DNA of 64,000 bases from Stenotrophomonas mori (lineage in GTDB: Bacteria; Pseudomonadota; Gammaproteobacteria; Xanthomonadales; Xanthomonadaceae), in contig NZ_JAIKTS010000006.1 in assembly GCF_023556335.1 (NCBI RefSeq), positions 62,001 to 126,000 of the forward strand, given 5' to 3'. Shown here piece by piece: positions 1-8,549 of this stretch (position 1 is its first letter; every line of letters begins with the position of its first letter). The notes below the pieces were generated by a model. It was not told the origin of the DNA. It did not search any database and saw only the letters and a list, made by a program, of their open reading frames with translations. The position numbers and the translations under genes are program-made.

Positions 1-135
1 CGGATGCCGCGCTGGCTGGCGGCGAAGACGAAGCACGGCCGCAGTGCGGCGGACTTCCTGATACCGGGGGTGGCCAGGCTGACGCCCAAGGCACCGGTGC
101 CGGACGGCCGGCGCAGGCTGGTCAAGCAGGGCTGA
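1..135 (+). CDS. C-terminal end of an unrecognised protein (partial)
   Basis: An open frame enters from the left edge and ends at a TGA at 133-135, giving 44 residues (Arg-Met-Pro-Arg-Trp-Leu-Ala to Val-Lys-Gln-Gly). The frame has the strong third-position G/C bias of the neighbouring genes, which supports it being coding. The tail is basic and proline-containing, and I do not recognise a family from it. The start lies outside the window. It reads toward the convergent cytochrome gene. Confidence 0.45.
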   Translation, partial: RMPRWLAAKTKHGRSAADFLIPGVARLTPKAPVPDGRRRLVKQG

Positions 136-615
136 GCCCGGGGGCTGCAGGGCACGGGGTCATCCGGAGCGATGCGGTTCGCCCGGGCCCCCGCGGTGGA
201 ACGCTGGCGGCAATCCGCGCGGCGGCCCGCCATCGGGCGAGCAGCCGGCTGTCCTGCAGGCCCCTGAAGACGTCCAGTGGCGGGGCCGTGCCGGTACCGG
301 GACAGCCGCAGGAGCCAGGGTCGCGTGCAGCCGGCGCCGATGCCGGGCGGTCACCGCCATGCGATCCACGGGCATGGCGCGGCCGCCAGGTCCGTCGGCA
401 AGGCCATCAGGCAGGCGATTCCGCGACAACAGGAGGAGCAGTGCCGGCGCCTCGGCTGGAAGGCCGTCCGTGCACCAGTGCCCAGGCCCGCAGCGACGCC
501 CGTCCGATGCCGGGTCCCATACCGCCGGAAAGCCACCGTGGGCGCGGCAATGCGGAGCGGCCAGCGGAAGCACCGGCCACGGCCATGGCCGGGATGGCGG
601 CGCCATCCGCGAGGC
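136..615. other. Intergenic stretch without a supported gene
   Basis: About 480 bases between two convergent genes. Several long open frames cross it on both strands, but they are arginine/proline-rich, overlap each other and have no ribosome binding site or recognisable motif, as expected of frames open by chance in very GC-rich DNA. I see no clear terminator hairpin with a U-tract. Confidence 0.5.
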
Positions 616-1056
616 TCACTGCTGTTGCGTCAGGTACTCGATCACCGCCTGCCGGCGCGCCGGGTCGGAGGTCGTGTTGAGCATGCGGTTGCCGGGTACC
701 TGCTTCTGCGGCGACGCCAGGAAGGCGTCCAGCGTCTGTGCGTCCCAGACGATGCCGCTGCGCTTCATCGCGTCCGAGTACGGATAGCCGGGAGCGCTGC
801 CAGCGGGTCGTCCGACCACGCCATGCAGGTTCGGCCCGACGCGGTGGCCGAGATCGGCGCGGGTGTCGTGGCAGCCGGCACAGATGGCGAAGGCGCGTTC
901 CAGCGCGCGCTGCTCCGGGCTGGCGTCGCCGGCGTGGTTGAACGCGTCGCGCTGGCCGCACGCGCTCAGCAGCAGCGCCGCGGACACCGCCAGCAGCGCA
1001 CCGCGCCGGCCTACCGTCGGCGCCGGGGAAGGGGTCGGCGCGGGCATCGGGATCAT
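616..1056 (-). CDS. c-type cytochrome lipoprotein
   Basis: A 146-residue class I c-type cytochrome. The N-terminus has a hydrophobic signal segment ending in a lipobox (Leu-Leu-Leu-Ser-Ala-Cys-Gly), so the protein is probably tethered to a membrane on the periplasmic side. The haem-binding motif Cys-Ala-Gly-Cys-His lies near residue 60, and a later Met (near residue 97 or 111) could be the axial ligand. The overall pattern (GPNLHGVVGR, GIVWD, FLASPQKQVPG) is that of cytochrome c2/c550-like electron carriers. It starts 9 bases after the stop of the ETF-QO gene on the same strand, so the two are probably co-transcribed. That suggests, but does not prove, a role in the same electron-transfer chain. 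Confidence 0.85.
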   Translation of the reverse strand: MIPMPAPTPSPAPTVGRRGALLAVSAALLLSACGQRDAFNHAGDASPEQRALERAFAICAGCHDTRADLGHRVGPNLHGVVGRPAGSAPGYPYSDAMKRSGIVWDAQTLDAFLASPQKQVPGNRMLNTTSDPARRQAVIEYLTQQQ

Positions 1057-1065
1057 CCTGCCGGC

Positions 1066-2745
1066 CTACATCGCCGGGTAGTTGGGGCCGCCGCCGCCCT
1101 GCGGAGTGACCCAGACGATGTTCTGGGTCGGGTCCTTGATGTCGCAGGTCTTGCAGTGCACGCAGTTCTGGGCGTTGATCTGCAGGCGGCTGTCCGCGCC
1201 CTCGCCGACGAACTCGTAGACCCCGGCCGGGCAGTAGCGTGCCTCCGGCCCGGCGTATTCGGCAAGGTTGACCTCCACCGGGATGGACGGGTCCTTCAGC
1301 GTCAGGTGGCTGGGCTGGTCCTCCTCGTGGTTGGTCGAGGACAGGAACACCGAGCTCAGGCGGTCGAAGGTCAGCACGTTGTCCGGCTTCGGGTACACGA
1401 TCTTCGGCTGGGTGGCGGCCGGCTCCAGGCACTCGTGGTCGGCCTTGGCGCGGTGCAGGGTCCACGGCGCGTTGCGCAGGCCCAGCTTGGGCAGCAGCCA
1501 CTGTTCGATGCCGGTCATCAGCGTGGCCAGGGTGCGGCCCTTCTTGAACCACTGCTTGAAGTTCTTGGAGTGCATCAGCTCGGCCTTGAGCCAGCTGTCC
1601 TCGAATGCCTCCGGGTAGGCGCTCAGCTCATCGCGCGCGCGGCCGGCGACCAGCGCATCGAACGCGGCATCGGCGGCCAGCATGCCGGTCTTGATCGCGG
1701 CGTGGCTGCCCTTGATGCGGCTGACGTTGAGGTAGCCGGCCTCGCAGCCGACCAGCGCGCCACCCGGGAACACCGTCTTCGGCAGCGACAGGATGCCCCC
1801 GGCGGTGATCGCGCGCGCGCCGTAGGCCACGCGTTTGCCGCCTTCCAGGTGCTTGCGGATCGCCGGGTGGGTCTTGAAGCGCTGGAATTCCTCGAACGGG
1901 CTCAGCCAGGGGTTCTTGTAGTCCAGGCCGACCACGTAGCCGATCGAGACCTTGCCGCCCTCGGCGTGGTAGAGGAACGCGCCGCCATAGGTGTCGTCGT
2001 CCAGCGGCCAGCCGGCGGCGTGCACAACCAGCCCCGGCTCGTGCTTGGCCGGATCGATCTGCCACAGCTCCTTGATGCCGATGCCGTAACTCTGCGGGTC
2101 CTTGCCGGCATCGAGCTCGAAGCGGCGGATCAGCTGGCGGCCCAGGTGGCCGCGCGAGCCTTCGGCGAAGACCGTGTACTTGGCGTGCAGCTCCATGCCG
2201 CGCTCGAAGTTCGGGCCCGGGGTGCCGTCCTTGTGGATGCCCATGTCGCCGGTGGCCACGCCCATCACCGCGCCAGTGTCGTCGTACAGCACTTCGGCGG
2301 CGGCGAAGCCCGGGAAGATCGCCACTTCCAGCGCTTCGGCCTGCTGCGCCAGCCAGCGCGTCACCTCGCCCAAGCTGACGATGTAGTTGCCGTGGTTTTG
2401 GAAGCACTCCGGCAGCAGCCAGTTCGGGGTGGTCCTGGCGCCGGTCTCGTCCAGGAACAGGAACTCGTCGCGGGTCACCGCCTGCTTCAGCGGCGCGCCT
2501 TTCGCCTGCCAGTCCGGGAACAGTTCGCCCAGCGCGCGCGGGTCCATGACCGCGCCGGAAAGGATGTGCGCGCCCGGCTCGGACCCCTTCTCCAGCACGC
2601 ATACCGACAGCTCCTGCCCCTGCTCGACCGCCCGCTGGCGCAGGCGGATCGCCGTGGCCAGGCCGGCCGGGCCGGCGCCGACGATGACGACGTCGAATTC
2701 CATCGCTTCGCGCGGGGGAAGGACGGAAATGGCTTCTGTATTCAT
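1066..2745 (-). CDS. Electron transfer flavoprotein-ubiquinone oxidoreductase
   Basis: A 559-residue ETF:ubiquinone oxidoreductase, which passes electrons from acyl-CoA dehydrogenases and related flavoenzymes, via ETF, to the quinone pool at the inner membrane. The N-terminal FAD-binding Rossmann motif Gly-Ala-Gly-Pro-Ala-Gly is near residue 24. The C-terminal 4Fe-4S domain shows CPAG near residue 510 and the cluster CVHCKTC followed by DP near residue 540. Length matches the bacterial family (about 550). Start chosen at the ATG giving MNTEAIS; nothing coding-like precedes it. It leads a two-gene unit with the cytochrome c gene. Shadow frames on the opposite strand (up to 892 codons) are discounted. 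Confidence 0.96.
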   Translation of the reverse strand: MNTEAISVLPPREAMEFDVVIVGAGPAGLATAIRLRQRAVEQGQELSVCVLEKGSEPGAHILSGAVMDPRALGELFPDWQAKGAPLKQAVTRDEFLFLDETGARTTPNWLLPECFQNHGNYIVSLGEVTRWLAQQAEALEVAIFPGFAAAEVLYDDTGAVMGVATGDMGIHKDGTPGPNFERGMELHAKYTVFAEGSRGHLGRQLIRRFELDAGKDPQSYGIGIKELWQIDPAKHEPGLVVHAAGWPLDDDTYGGAFLYHAEGGKVSIGYVVGLDYKNPWLSPFEEFQRFKTHPAIRKHLEGGKRVAYGARAITAGGILSLPKTVFPGGALVGCEAGYLNVSRIKGSHAAIKTGMLAADAAFDALVAGRARDELSAYPEAFEDSWLKAELMHSKNFKQWFKKGRTLATLMTGIEQWLLPKLGLRNAPWTLHRAKADHECLEPAATQPKIVYPKPDNVLTFDRLSSVFLSSTNHEEDQPSHLTLKDPSIPVEVNLAEYAGPEARYCPAGVYEFVGEGADSRLQINAQNCVHCKTCDIKDPTQNIVWVTPQGGGGPNYPAM

Positions 2746-2929
2746 CAGGGGACTCTTGGCTGGGGCCGGCGATGGCGTGGCGATGGTCTAGCTGGAGCGC
2801 CATTTTCGCCGACCCGGCGGCGTTCTTCCAATCCGCGGTCCCGCAGGGATGGGAACGGTGCGCGCATTGCCGTGCCACGGCTGCCGCGGGCCTGCGCCGT
2901 AGGGCGCAGGCTGCGGCGTGCTCCGGACT

Positions 2930-3310
2930 TCAGCTGTGGTCGATCACCCGGGTGATGCGGCCGTCGCCAAAGGAAAACACGGATTGTCCGGCCAGGGCGA
3001 TGAGGGTGCCCGCGCGGGTATCACCGACGTCCACGGCCAGCCGGCCCCGGTAGGCGATGTCCGCCACGAGCGTGTCCTCCACGGCCTGGAGGGACACGAC
3101 GGTCTGTTCGCGCTCGGAGAACAGGCCGCAGGCCTTCTCGGCCAGGGCCCGGAACGCGTCCTTGCCGTCGGCCTGGGCGGTGACCTGCCCGGCGGAGAGG
3201 TTCTGGAACGCCACGTCCGCGGACAGCGTCGCGAGCATGCCTTCGATATCGAACGTGTTGTAAGCGGCGATATAGCGTTTGACGAGTTGTTGCTTCTCCA
3301 GGGTGTCCAT
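2930..3310 (-). CDS. SnoaL / NTF2-like fold protein
   Basis: A 126-residue protein of the NTF2-like alpha+beta barrel superfamily (SnoaL or ketosteroid-isomerase-like). The pattern is typical: an N-terminal helix with YIAAYNTFDIEGMLATL, then DVAFQN, then alternating strands ending in VFSFGDGRITRVIDHS. I chose the internal ATG at 3310 (MDTLEKQ) because an AGGAG lies 8 bases upstream, although the frame stays open further 5'. The substrate cannot be deduced, and members range from isomerases to proteins of unknown role. It stands alone between two unrelated units. Confidence 0.8.
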   Translation of the reverse strand: MDTLEKQQLVKRYIAAYNTFDIEGMLATLSADVAFQNLSAGQVTAQADGKDAFRALAEKACGLFSEREQTVVSLQAVEDTLVADIAYRGRLAVDVGDTRAGTLIALAGQSVFSFGDGRITRVIDHS

Positions 3311-3797
3311 GCGCAGCTCCTGTCCGGCGGGCATGTGGATGCGGGGGCGTCCTTGCAAGCGAATCTACCGGTGGCCCGGCCGGGACGGCAACCGGCCCGC
3401 CGAGCTTCGCGCCGTCGCGGCCGCCCGTGCGCAAGCGGGGCGGGGCGATTTCCCCGACGAGCCTGGCACGGGTGGGTGCAGGACCAGGCGGGAACGGCCC
3501 GCGGACGGTCACGTGTTCCGGGCTGCCGGATGATGCACCCTCGCGGCGAGGCGGGTGGGTCACCGGGGCGGAGAGGCCGCCCCGGCGGCGTGTGCCTGGG
3601 GAGGCGGAAGGCTGTGCGCACGGCAATGCCTGCCGTTGCCGTGTACCTGCCGCCGGGAAGCCTCCACATGCACGGCGGTCGGGCGGCGGGCGGGATGGGG
3701 CGCCCCGGGGAAGCGGTGCCGGGACGGTGATGGAATGCGCAGGGCAGCGCGGCCCGCCGCCGCTGCCCGGGGCGGTCGGCACGCCCCGCTCATGCCG
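3311..3797. other. Intergenic stretch without a supported gene
   Basis: About 490 bases between two minus-strand genes. Open frames here are low-complexity Arg/Pro/Gly-rich shadows with no start signals. It presumably holds the promoter of the NTF2-like gene, but I could not assign -35/-10 boxes with confidence. Confidence 0.45.
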
Positions 3798-4595
3798 TCA
3801 GCCAGTGCGGGAGAGCGCGTCGTGGATGCTGTCCTTGAGCGCGTGGACGAAGCCCTCCACCTGTGCCGCCTGCGCCGCGAGAAGGTCGGGGCCCTGCCCC
3901 AGGTATGCCTGCCGCGCGGCCCGGGCCACCGGTCGGTGGTGCGCGGGCAGCCGGTCCAGGGCCCACAGCGCCGCGGCATCCTTGGGCACGATCTCCCCGG
4001 TCGCGGCGGTGTACCAGATGCGACACAGGGCGAGCACCACGTTGCGCTCGTCGCCGACCCAGTCGGCCGGCCCGGCCCACAGCCGCACCAGCTGCGCCAG
4101 CGCCGCGCGCACATCGGCAGCGGGAACCGCCGCCAGCACCCGGGCGGCGGCGGGGCCGTGCAGGGCGACACTGTGCCGGTGTACCTGGGTCAGCAGGATC
4201 GCCAGGTCGGGATCGACCATTGCCGGCTCGAACACGCCGGCGAGAATATCCGCCCGCAGCCATTCGCCGAACTGCAGCTCGCGGCGTGCGGGGTGCCGCC
4301 AGGGCACCACGGCGTCGCGTGCGACCACGGTCAGCTCCAGTGCGCGCTGTCGCGGATCCTTCCCGGGTGGGGCGGAAACCGTCAACAGTGCGCGCATCAG
4401 CGCCTGCCGTGTCGCCGCGTCCGGCGGCGTGTCGACGACCGTCAGCAGGTCGATGTCGCTGAGCGGCTTCAGGCCACCCTCCAGCGCGGACCCGTACAGG
4501 TACAGCCCCTGCAGCGCGGACCCGAGATGGCGCTCGATCACCGCCTGCGCCCGTGCCACCTGCCCGGCGATGGTGGCGGGAACCGGGCCGTTCAT
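3798..4595 (-). CDS. ANT(3'')-type aminoglycoside adenylyltransferase homologue (AadA-like)
   Basis: A 265-residue protein that aligns by eye end to end with AadA (streptomycin/spectinomycin 3''-adenylyltransferase). It has VIERHLG, the nucleotidyltransferase motif LYGSALEGGLKPLSDIDLL with the Gly-Ser and the two metal-binding Asp near residues 35-48, LELTVV carrying the probable catalytic Glu, PWRHPARRELQFGEWLR, DLAILLTQVHRHSVAL, WVGDERNVVLALCRIWY and RQAYLG. Family members transfer AMP from ATP to the drug. There is no attC site, integron integrase or IS nearby, and base composition is like the neighbours, so it looks like a resident chromosomal gene rather than a cassette. It lies 31 bases after the upstream unknown gene and may share its transcript. 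Actual drug range is unknown. Confidence 0.9.
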   Translation of the reverse strand: MNGPVPATIAGQVARAQAVIERHLGSALQGLYLYGSALEGGLKPLSDIDLLTVVDTPPDAATRQALMRALLTVSAPPGKDPRQRALELTVVARDAVVPWRHPARRELQFGEWLRADILAGVFEPAMVDPDLAILLTQVHRHSVALHGPAAARVLAAVPAADVRAALAQLVRLWAGPADWVGDERNVVLALCRIWYTAATGEIVPKDAAALWALDRLPAHHRPVARAARQAYLGQGPDLLAAQAAQVEGFVHALKDSIHDALSRTG

Positions 4596-4626
4596 CCGGC
4601 GGGCCGCACGTTGCGGGGTGCCCCGC

Positions 4627-5070
4627 TCACGGGCCGGCCGGCGTCCTGCATCCGCACAGCCGGTCCAGGAACTTGCGCTTGAGCAGGAACACGGTCAGCG
4701 CGGCGGCGCCGTTCGCACCGAAGATGTCGACGAGGGCGGCAGCGATCTCCGCGTTCTCGACCATCGGATGGTCGCGCCGTTCGCACCACCTGAAGCGCGT
4801 GCAGATCAACGTGTGCAACCGGTTGTTGAATTCCTTTACCCGCCTCTCGACACCGAGGTTCAGGGCCGAGATGATCCTGCGGACCCTGTCAGGCCCATGC
4901 TGGAGGATGAAGGCCGGGGTGAGGACGTCGTCCCCATATTGTTCCACCAGCGCCTTCCGGGTCTCGGCAAACATGCCGTTTTCGGTGAGCACGATCTGCG
5001 CAAGACGCCAGGTCTCGAGCGGACAGAACGCGTCCAGCGGTTCGTACTGTGCTTGATGCTGACCAGCCAT
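4627..5070 (-). CDS. Conserved-looking protein of unknown function
   Basis: A 147-residue protein. The start at 5070 is supported by AGGGAGG about 8 bases upstream; the frame extends further but without a better signal. The sequence is soluble, mixed alpha/beta in look, with ETWRLAQIVLTENGMFAET, a helical FILQHGPDRVRRIISALNLG and a C-terminal VFLLKRKFLDRLCGC. I do not recognise a family. It precedes the AadA-like gene by 31 bases on the same strand, so co-transcription is likely, which gives no clear functional hint. Confidence 0.6.
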   Translation of the reverse strand: MAGQHQAQYEPLDAFCPLETWRLAQIVLTENGMFAETRKALVEQYGDDVLTPAFILQHGPDRVRRIISALNLGVERRVKEFNNRLHTLICTRFRWCERRDHPMVENAEIAAALVDIFGANGAAALTVFLLKRKFLDRLCGCRTPAGP

Positions 5071-5310
5071 GCGACCTCCCTGTGCGGTTCGACGGTTTGC
5101 GGCCGCAAGGGCCCCGGGCCCTGCCCCGCATGCAGCGTGTGGCCCGCGGACTATAACGGAGAACAGCGGTGTGGACGGTGCCGCGCACCGTGCGCCCGCG
5201 GCAATGCGTGGCCTGGTCCGCCGGACATCGAACCATCGCCTGCGCAGTGGCCGCCGGCGGCTTGCCGGGGAGGCCTGCCGTGGCCGACGTGCACCGCACG
5301 GCAAGGGGTC

Positions 5311-5985
5311 TCAGCGGAACAGGGGGGCGAACCGGGTCCGGATGTCTGCGACGATCCGGGGGTTGTGCACCTGGTCGGCGATGTCCTTGAGCGCCTTCTC
5401 GAACTCGTTCCGGTTGCGTGGCCAGTCGGTGGCATAGAGCTTGAAGATGTGCTCCGGCCCCAGGTGGATCTGCGGGGTCGTTTCGTCGAAGGGCGGCAGG
5501 TGGCGCTCGACGAGCGCGCCGAACCCGGAGTTGGCGGCGGCCGGCACTTCGAACAGCATCAGCCAGGGGGCATGCCCGGCGGCGAGCAGGGCGCGCAGCG
5601 AGGCGCGGTTGACGATGTGGTCGGCATGCAGCCCGCTCGGCAGGCGCTGGTCGATCAGCCCGCCCGTCAGGTTCCTTTGCGCCAGCGCCGTCCGGTACTT
5701 TGCCGAGCTTGCCTTGACCCATACCGCATCGATCTTCAGTTCGCGCCGGTTGTTGAAGTACCCGTGGACGCGCACCGCGTCCTCACCGCTGTCGTCCAGC
5801 AGCGGGCTCACCGACAGGCCCGTGGTGTCGGCGATCACGCGCAGACTGTGGGCGGAGCGGTGCATCACCGGGAACGGAATGCCGGCGGAAATGAACGGCG
5901 TCAGGTCGAAGCGGGCGACCGCGATGCTGGTCGCCTGTTCGCTGGCGACGATCCCGAACGGCCGCAGGCGCGGAGTGTCCTTCAA
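5311..5985 (-). CDS. Unknown protein with an HNH-like Asp-His-Ile motif
   Basis: A 224-residue protein of unknown function. Its start overlaps the stop of the upstream GNAT gene by 4 bases (ATGA), so the two are translationally coupled. In the centre is HADHIVNRASLRALLAAGH, where the Asp-His-Ile resembles the core of HNH nucleases, but the Cys pairs or the second His/Asn pattern of that family are not obvious, so I do not call it a nuclease. No signal peptide or membrane segment. Coding character is good (codon bias like neighbours, a clear start). Confidence 0.6.
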   Translation of the reverse strand: MKDTPRLRPFGIVASEQATSIAVARFDLTPFISAGIPFPVMHRSAHSLRVIADTTGLSVSPLLDDSGEDAVRVHGYFNNRRELKIDAVWVKASSAKYRTALAQRNLTGGLIDQRLPSGLHADHIVNRASLRALLAAGHAPWLMLFEVPAAANSGFGALVERHLPPFDETTPQIHLGPEHIFKLYATDWPRNRNEFEKALKDIADQVHNPRIVADIRTRFAPLFR

Positions 5986-6527
5986 CGCTCCGTCCTGCCC
6001 GCGTCCAACGGCGTGGCGGATACCCCGCTCCGGCCCAGGTCGAGTACATACAGCGCCTGGTCCTGGTAGTGCGGACCGTGCCTGACCGCCCTGGGCTCGA
6101 CGCCATACAGCTGGAAGCCGCTGGAGTCGTACAACCGGCGCGCCGGGTGGTTGTCGGCCAGCACCGACAGGATCAGCGATTCGATGCCGGCACCGCGCGC
6201 GCTGTCGATGAGCCGCTGCAGCAGCTGCCGTGCCACGCCCTGGCCGCGCTGGGCCCGACGCACATAGACGCTCCGTACCTCCGCCACATGCTGCCGGGCG
6301 TGGCGGGAGAAACGCACATAGCGCATGAAGCCGACCAGCCCGTGGTCGTTGAAGGCCCCCAGGTAGTGGATGGCCGGGTCCGCCAGCTCGGTTTCCAGTG
6401 CTGCCAGCGGTGTCGCCAGGGCTTCGGCGTGGCTGGACAGGAACGCCTCCGGCGACTCCTCCAGGGCCTGCAGCCGGCAGTGCCGCAGCGCGGCGGCATC
6501 GTGGGGGTCAAGTGCGCGGATGTGCAT
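5982..6527 (-). CDS. GNAT-family N-acetyltransferase
   Basis: A 181-residue GCN5-related N-acetyltransferase. It begins MHIRALDPHDAAALRHCRLQAL, then shows VGFMRYVRF, the acetyl-CoA pyrophosphate-binding motif A (VRRAQRGQGVARQLLQRL, with the Gln/Arg-x-x-Gly-x-Gly/Ala signature) near residue 95, and the late helix/strand AGIESLILSVLADNHPARRLYDSSGFQLYG. These together are diagnostic of GNAT enzymes using acetyl-CoA. The acceptor (protein, amine or drug) is unknown. First gene of a two-gene overlapping unit with the following unknown protein. Confidence 0.88.
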   Translation of the reverse strand: MHIRALDPHDAAALRHCRLQALEESPEAFLSSHAEALATPLAALETELADPAIHYLGAFNDHGLVGFMRYVRFSRHARQHVAEVRSVYVRRAQRGQGVARQLLQRLIDSARGAGIESLILSVLADNHPARRLYDSSGFQLYGVEPRAVRHGPHYQDQALYVLDLGRSGVSATPLDAGRTER

Positions 6528-6557
6528 GCCCGGTCTCCTGGCGACTGCGTTGGTCGA

Positions 6558-6598
6558 GCGTCGGCGGGCGGCCGCTCGCGTGCCTGTTGCCGGACGCG
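6558..6598 (+). repeat. 41-bp direct repeat, copy 1
   Basis: A 41-base stretch beginning GCGTCGGCGGGCGGCCGCTC and ending GCCTGTTGCCGGACGCG recurs exactly at 7706-7746 in the same orientation, 1,148 bases away. Both copies are intergenic, in the gaps upstream of the GNAT and TM-protein genes. Not a GTAG-type REP. Confidence 0.75.
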
Positions 6599-6719
6599 TG
6601 TTGGCGGCGCGCCTGGCATGCGGCGGGGATACGGTCCGCCGCGCTGCCAGCGCGCGCTGCCGGCGGCCGGCGGTGGCGGTCCGTCACGGTCGGGCCGGTT
6701 GCAGTCCGCGCGTGGGCCG

Positions 6720-7169
6720 TCACCGGACCAGGCTCAGCGCGCCCAGGAGCGCGCCGAGCAGGCCCAGAGCCAGACTCAGGATCGCGAGCCGGTACGGCAC
6801 ACGGTATTCGATGTTCGGGTGTCGCCAGTGCGCCTTGAGTTCGCCCAGGCGGCTGGCCGGTCCGACGGTGAGGCTGCAGTCATGGAAGTGGGTGGCATCG
6901 CGTGGGCCTTCGATGCCGAGTTCGAGGCGGGAGTCGTAGTCGATCTCGATGGCGTTGGCCGGCAGCCCGGTGGATGCGCCGGCACTGGCACCGGCGCCAC
7001 GGACACGGCGGTACAGGACCTTGCCATTGCCGGTGTTCTCGATACGGACCCAGCTGTGCCGCCCTCCCAGGCCCTTCAGGTGCGCATTGCGCAGGCGTAC
7101 CACGGAAAAAGCCAGGTAGTCGGCATCCCGGGAGAAATCCCGGGCTTTGGTGATGGAGATGGGCATCAT
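6720..7169 (-). CDS. Unknown protein with C-terminal membrane anchor
   Basis: A 149-residue protein starting ATGATG (MMPISITKARDF), whose start overlaps the TGA of the upstream small gene, implying coupling. The body (LRNAHLKGLGGRHSWVRIENTGNGKVLYRRVRG and AIEIDYDSRLELGIEG) looks beta-rich and soluble. The C-terminus has one hydrophobic segment (LAILSLALGLLGALLGALSLV) that could anchor it in the inner membrane. No family recognised. Confidence 0.6.
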   Translation of the reverse strand: MMPISITKARDFSRDADYLAFSVVRLRNAHLKGLGGRHSWVRIENTGNGKVLYRRVRGAGASAGASTGLPANAIEIDYDSRLELGIEGPRDATHFHDCSLTVGPASRLGELKAHWRHPNIEYRVPYRLAILSLALGLLGALLGALSLVR

Positions 7170-7540
7170 GGCATCCAGGCGCCGTGAGGGAACGGCTGCG
7201 GTCGGTGGCGGTTGGCATGGCCGGGGGCCGGCAGTTCGCGGGGACGTTCCGGCAGGCGTGGCAAGCGGCGCCGAGTGGCTGCCAGGGGGGACTGTTCGCG
7301 CAGCCGCGAGACGAGGCACGGTGGAGGAAGCGCGTGCGGCCATTCCCGCGGACCGGCCGCGGGGAGCACGGTGGTGATGCGGCCGGCGACGCCTGCAGTG
7401 ACCGGCGTGGCACCGGCAACGGGCCACGCCGGCGCCAATGCGGCCGCGGTGGCTGCGAGCGCGCTGCGCCCACGCTTCCCGGTGCCGCGGTCCTGCGCCG
7501 CGGCCTGCGGGCCCATGCGGATCCCGTCGTGTATCGACAT
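7166..7540 (-). CDS. Small unknown protein, coupled to the next gene
   Basis: A 124-residue frame (MSIHDGIRMGPQ...). Two features argue it is real despite a low-complexity tail: a strong AGGGAGG about 9 bases before the ATG at 7540, and a TGA stop (7168-7166) that overlaps the ATGATG start of the following gene. A weakly hydrophobic stretch (ALAATAAALAPAWPVAGA) near residue 30 could be a signal or anchor. Function unknown. Confidence 0.45.
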   Translation of the reverse strand: MSIHDGIRMGPQAAAQDRGTGKRGRSALAATAAALAPAWPVAGATPVTAGVAGRITTVLPAAGPREWPHALPPPCLVSRLREQSPLAATRRRLPRLPERPRELPAPGHANRHRPQPFPHGAWMP

Positions 7541-7705
7541 GCGTCCTGCCTCCCTGTCGAAGCTGCCCGGCCGGAAAATCGATCGCAGCCAGGGAGGGCC
7601 GGGCCCCGGCCGTGGCGGTGGCCCTCCTGGTGCGATTGTCGATGAAACCGCGGAGATTGGAAGGGCTGATCCCGGGCCCGGGCCACCGTGCAGGAGGATG
7701 CCCGG

Positions 7706-7746
7706 GCGTCGGCGGGCGGCCGCTCGCGTGCCTGTTGCCGGACGCG
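7706..7746 (+). repeat. 41-bp direct repeat, copy 2
   Basis: Exact second copy of the 41-base repeat at 6558-6598. The flanks differ on both sides, so the match is confined to the unit. It lies in the gap 7541-7849, which otherwise has no supported gene. Confidence 0.75.
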
Positions 7747-7849
7747 CGCTGGCCGGGCTCCCGGTGTCTGCGGCCGCCGCCGGAGGCCGTCCCTGCCCCC
7801 TATGCCCGGGCAGACTGGAGGACCGCCTTGGCGACACCGGGCCGGGCGG

Positions 7850-8344
7850 TCAGCGGCGGGACAGTGCCTTCGCCGCGGCACCGCCGGCCACCAGCACCAG
7901 GCCGGCGAGGATGCCGCCGGCCACATACTTGAAGGTGGTGTTGTTGGACGCGGCGATCTGGGTATGGGTCGCATCGTTCGAGCCGGCGATCCGCTCCACC
8001 GTCTGCAGGGCTTCCAGGCGCAGCTCGTCGGATGTCGCCTGCTCGACGATCTTCTCGATCACGCTGTAGGCCGAGGCGTGGCTGGATTTCAGCGACTCGA
8101 TCAGCGCCACCTGCGACTCCTTGGCATCGCTGGAGACACCCCTGAGGGCCTCGTTGGCGCCAGGCAGCACCTTGGCCAGGGCCTTGACGCGCTTTTCGGT
8201 GATCTGCCCGCTTTTCAGCAACCCGATCAGCCGTGCTTTCTGCAGCGCGAACCCGGGATGGTGCTCATCCCGGATCGCGGCCAGCGAAATGCCGTTGTCA
8301 TCGAGGAGCTGGGCGAGGGAGGTGTTCTGGTCCTGGGCGGTCAT
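7850..8344 (-). CDS. Unknown helical protein with C-terminal membrane segment
   Basis: A 164-residue protein beginning MTAQDQNTSLAQLLDDNG. It is rich in predicted helix (LIGLLKSGQITEKRVKALAKVLPGANEALRGV, SHASAYSVIEKIVEQATSDELRLEALQTVERIAGSNDATH) and ends with one transmembrane segment (YVAGGILAGLVLVAGGAAAKAL) and a basic tail, giving an N-in or N-out tail-anchored topology. Open frame continues upstream, but the sequence turns into Pro/Arg shadow there, so the ATG at 8344 is preferred. No family recognised. Confidence 0.6.
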   Translation of the reverse strand: MTAQDQNTSLAQLLDDNGISLAAIRDEHHPGFALQKARLIGLLKSGQITEKRVKALAKVLPGANEALRGVSSDAKESQVALIESLKSSHASAYSVIEKIVEQATSDELRLEALQTVERIAGSNDATHTQIAASNNTTFKYVAGGILAGLVLVAGGAAAKALSRR

Positions 8345-8549
8345 GGGGGGCCTGTGGAAGGAGCGGGGGCGGAGGTGGCGGTGGGAAGCGGCGGGCGGTG
8401 CAAGGTCGTTGCATGCCGGCGTCCCCGAAGCGCCCGTGCGCAGTCTTCCATAAAGCACCGCCACCGGGGAGCCTGCGCGGGGGACTTCCCGGTGCGGGCG
8501 AGTGTCCGGCCGGGTACTGGGGGCGGGCGTGCAGGGTCTGGCAGGGGCG

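Noticed and set aside
277-2955. 892-codon plus-strand open frame opposite the ETF-QO gene
   Set aside because: Its translation is Arg/Val/His/Gln-rich antisense of a well-identified enzyme, with no motif or start signal.
5311-5985. Calling the unknown protein an HNH endonuclease
   Set aside because: Only the Asp-His-Ile triplet resembles the motif; the remaining HNH residues and Cys pairs are not evident.
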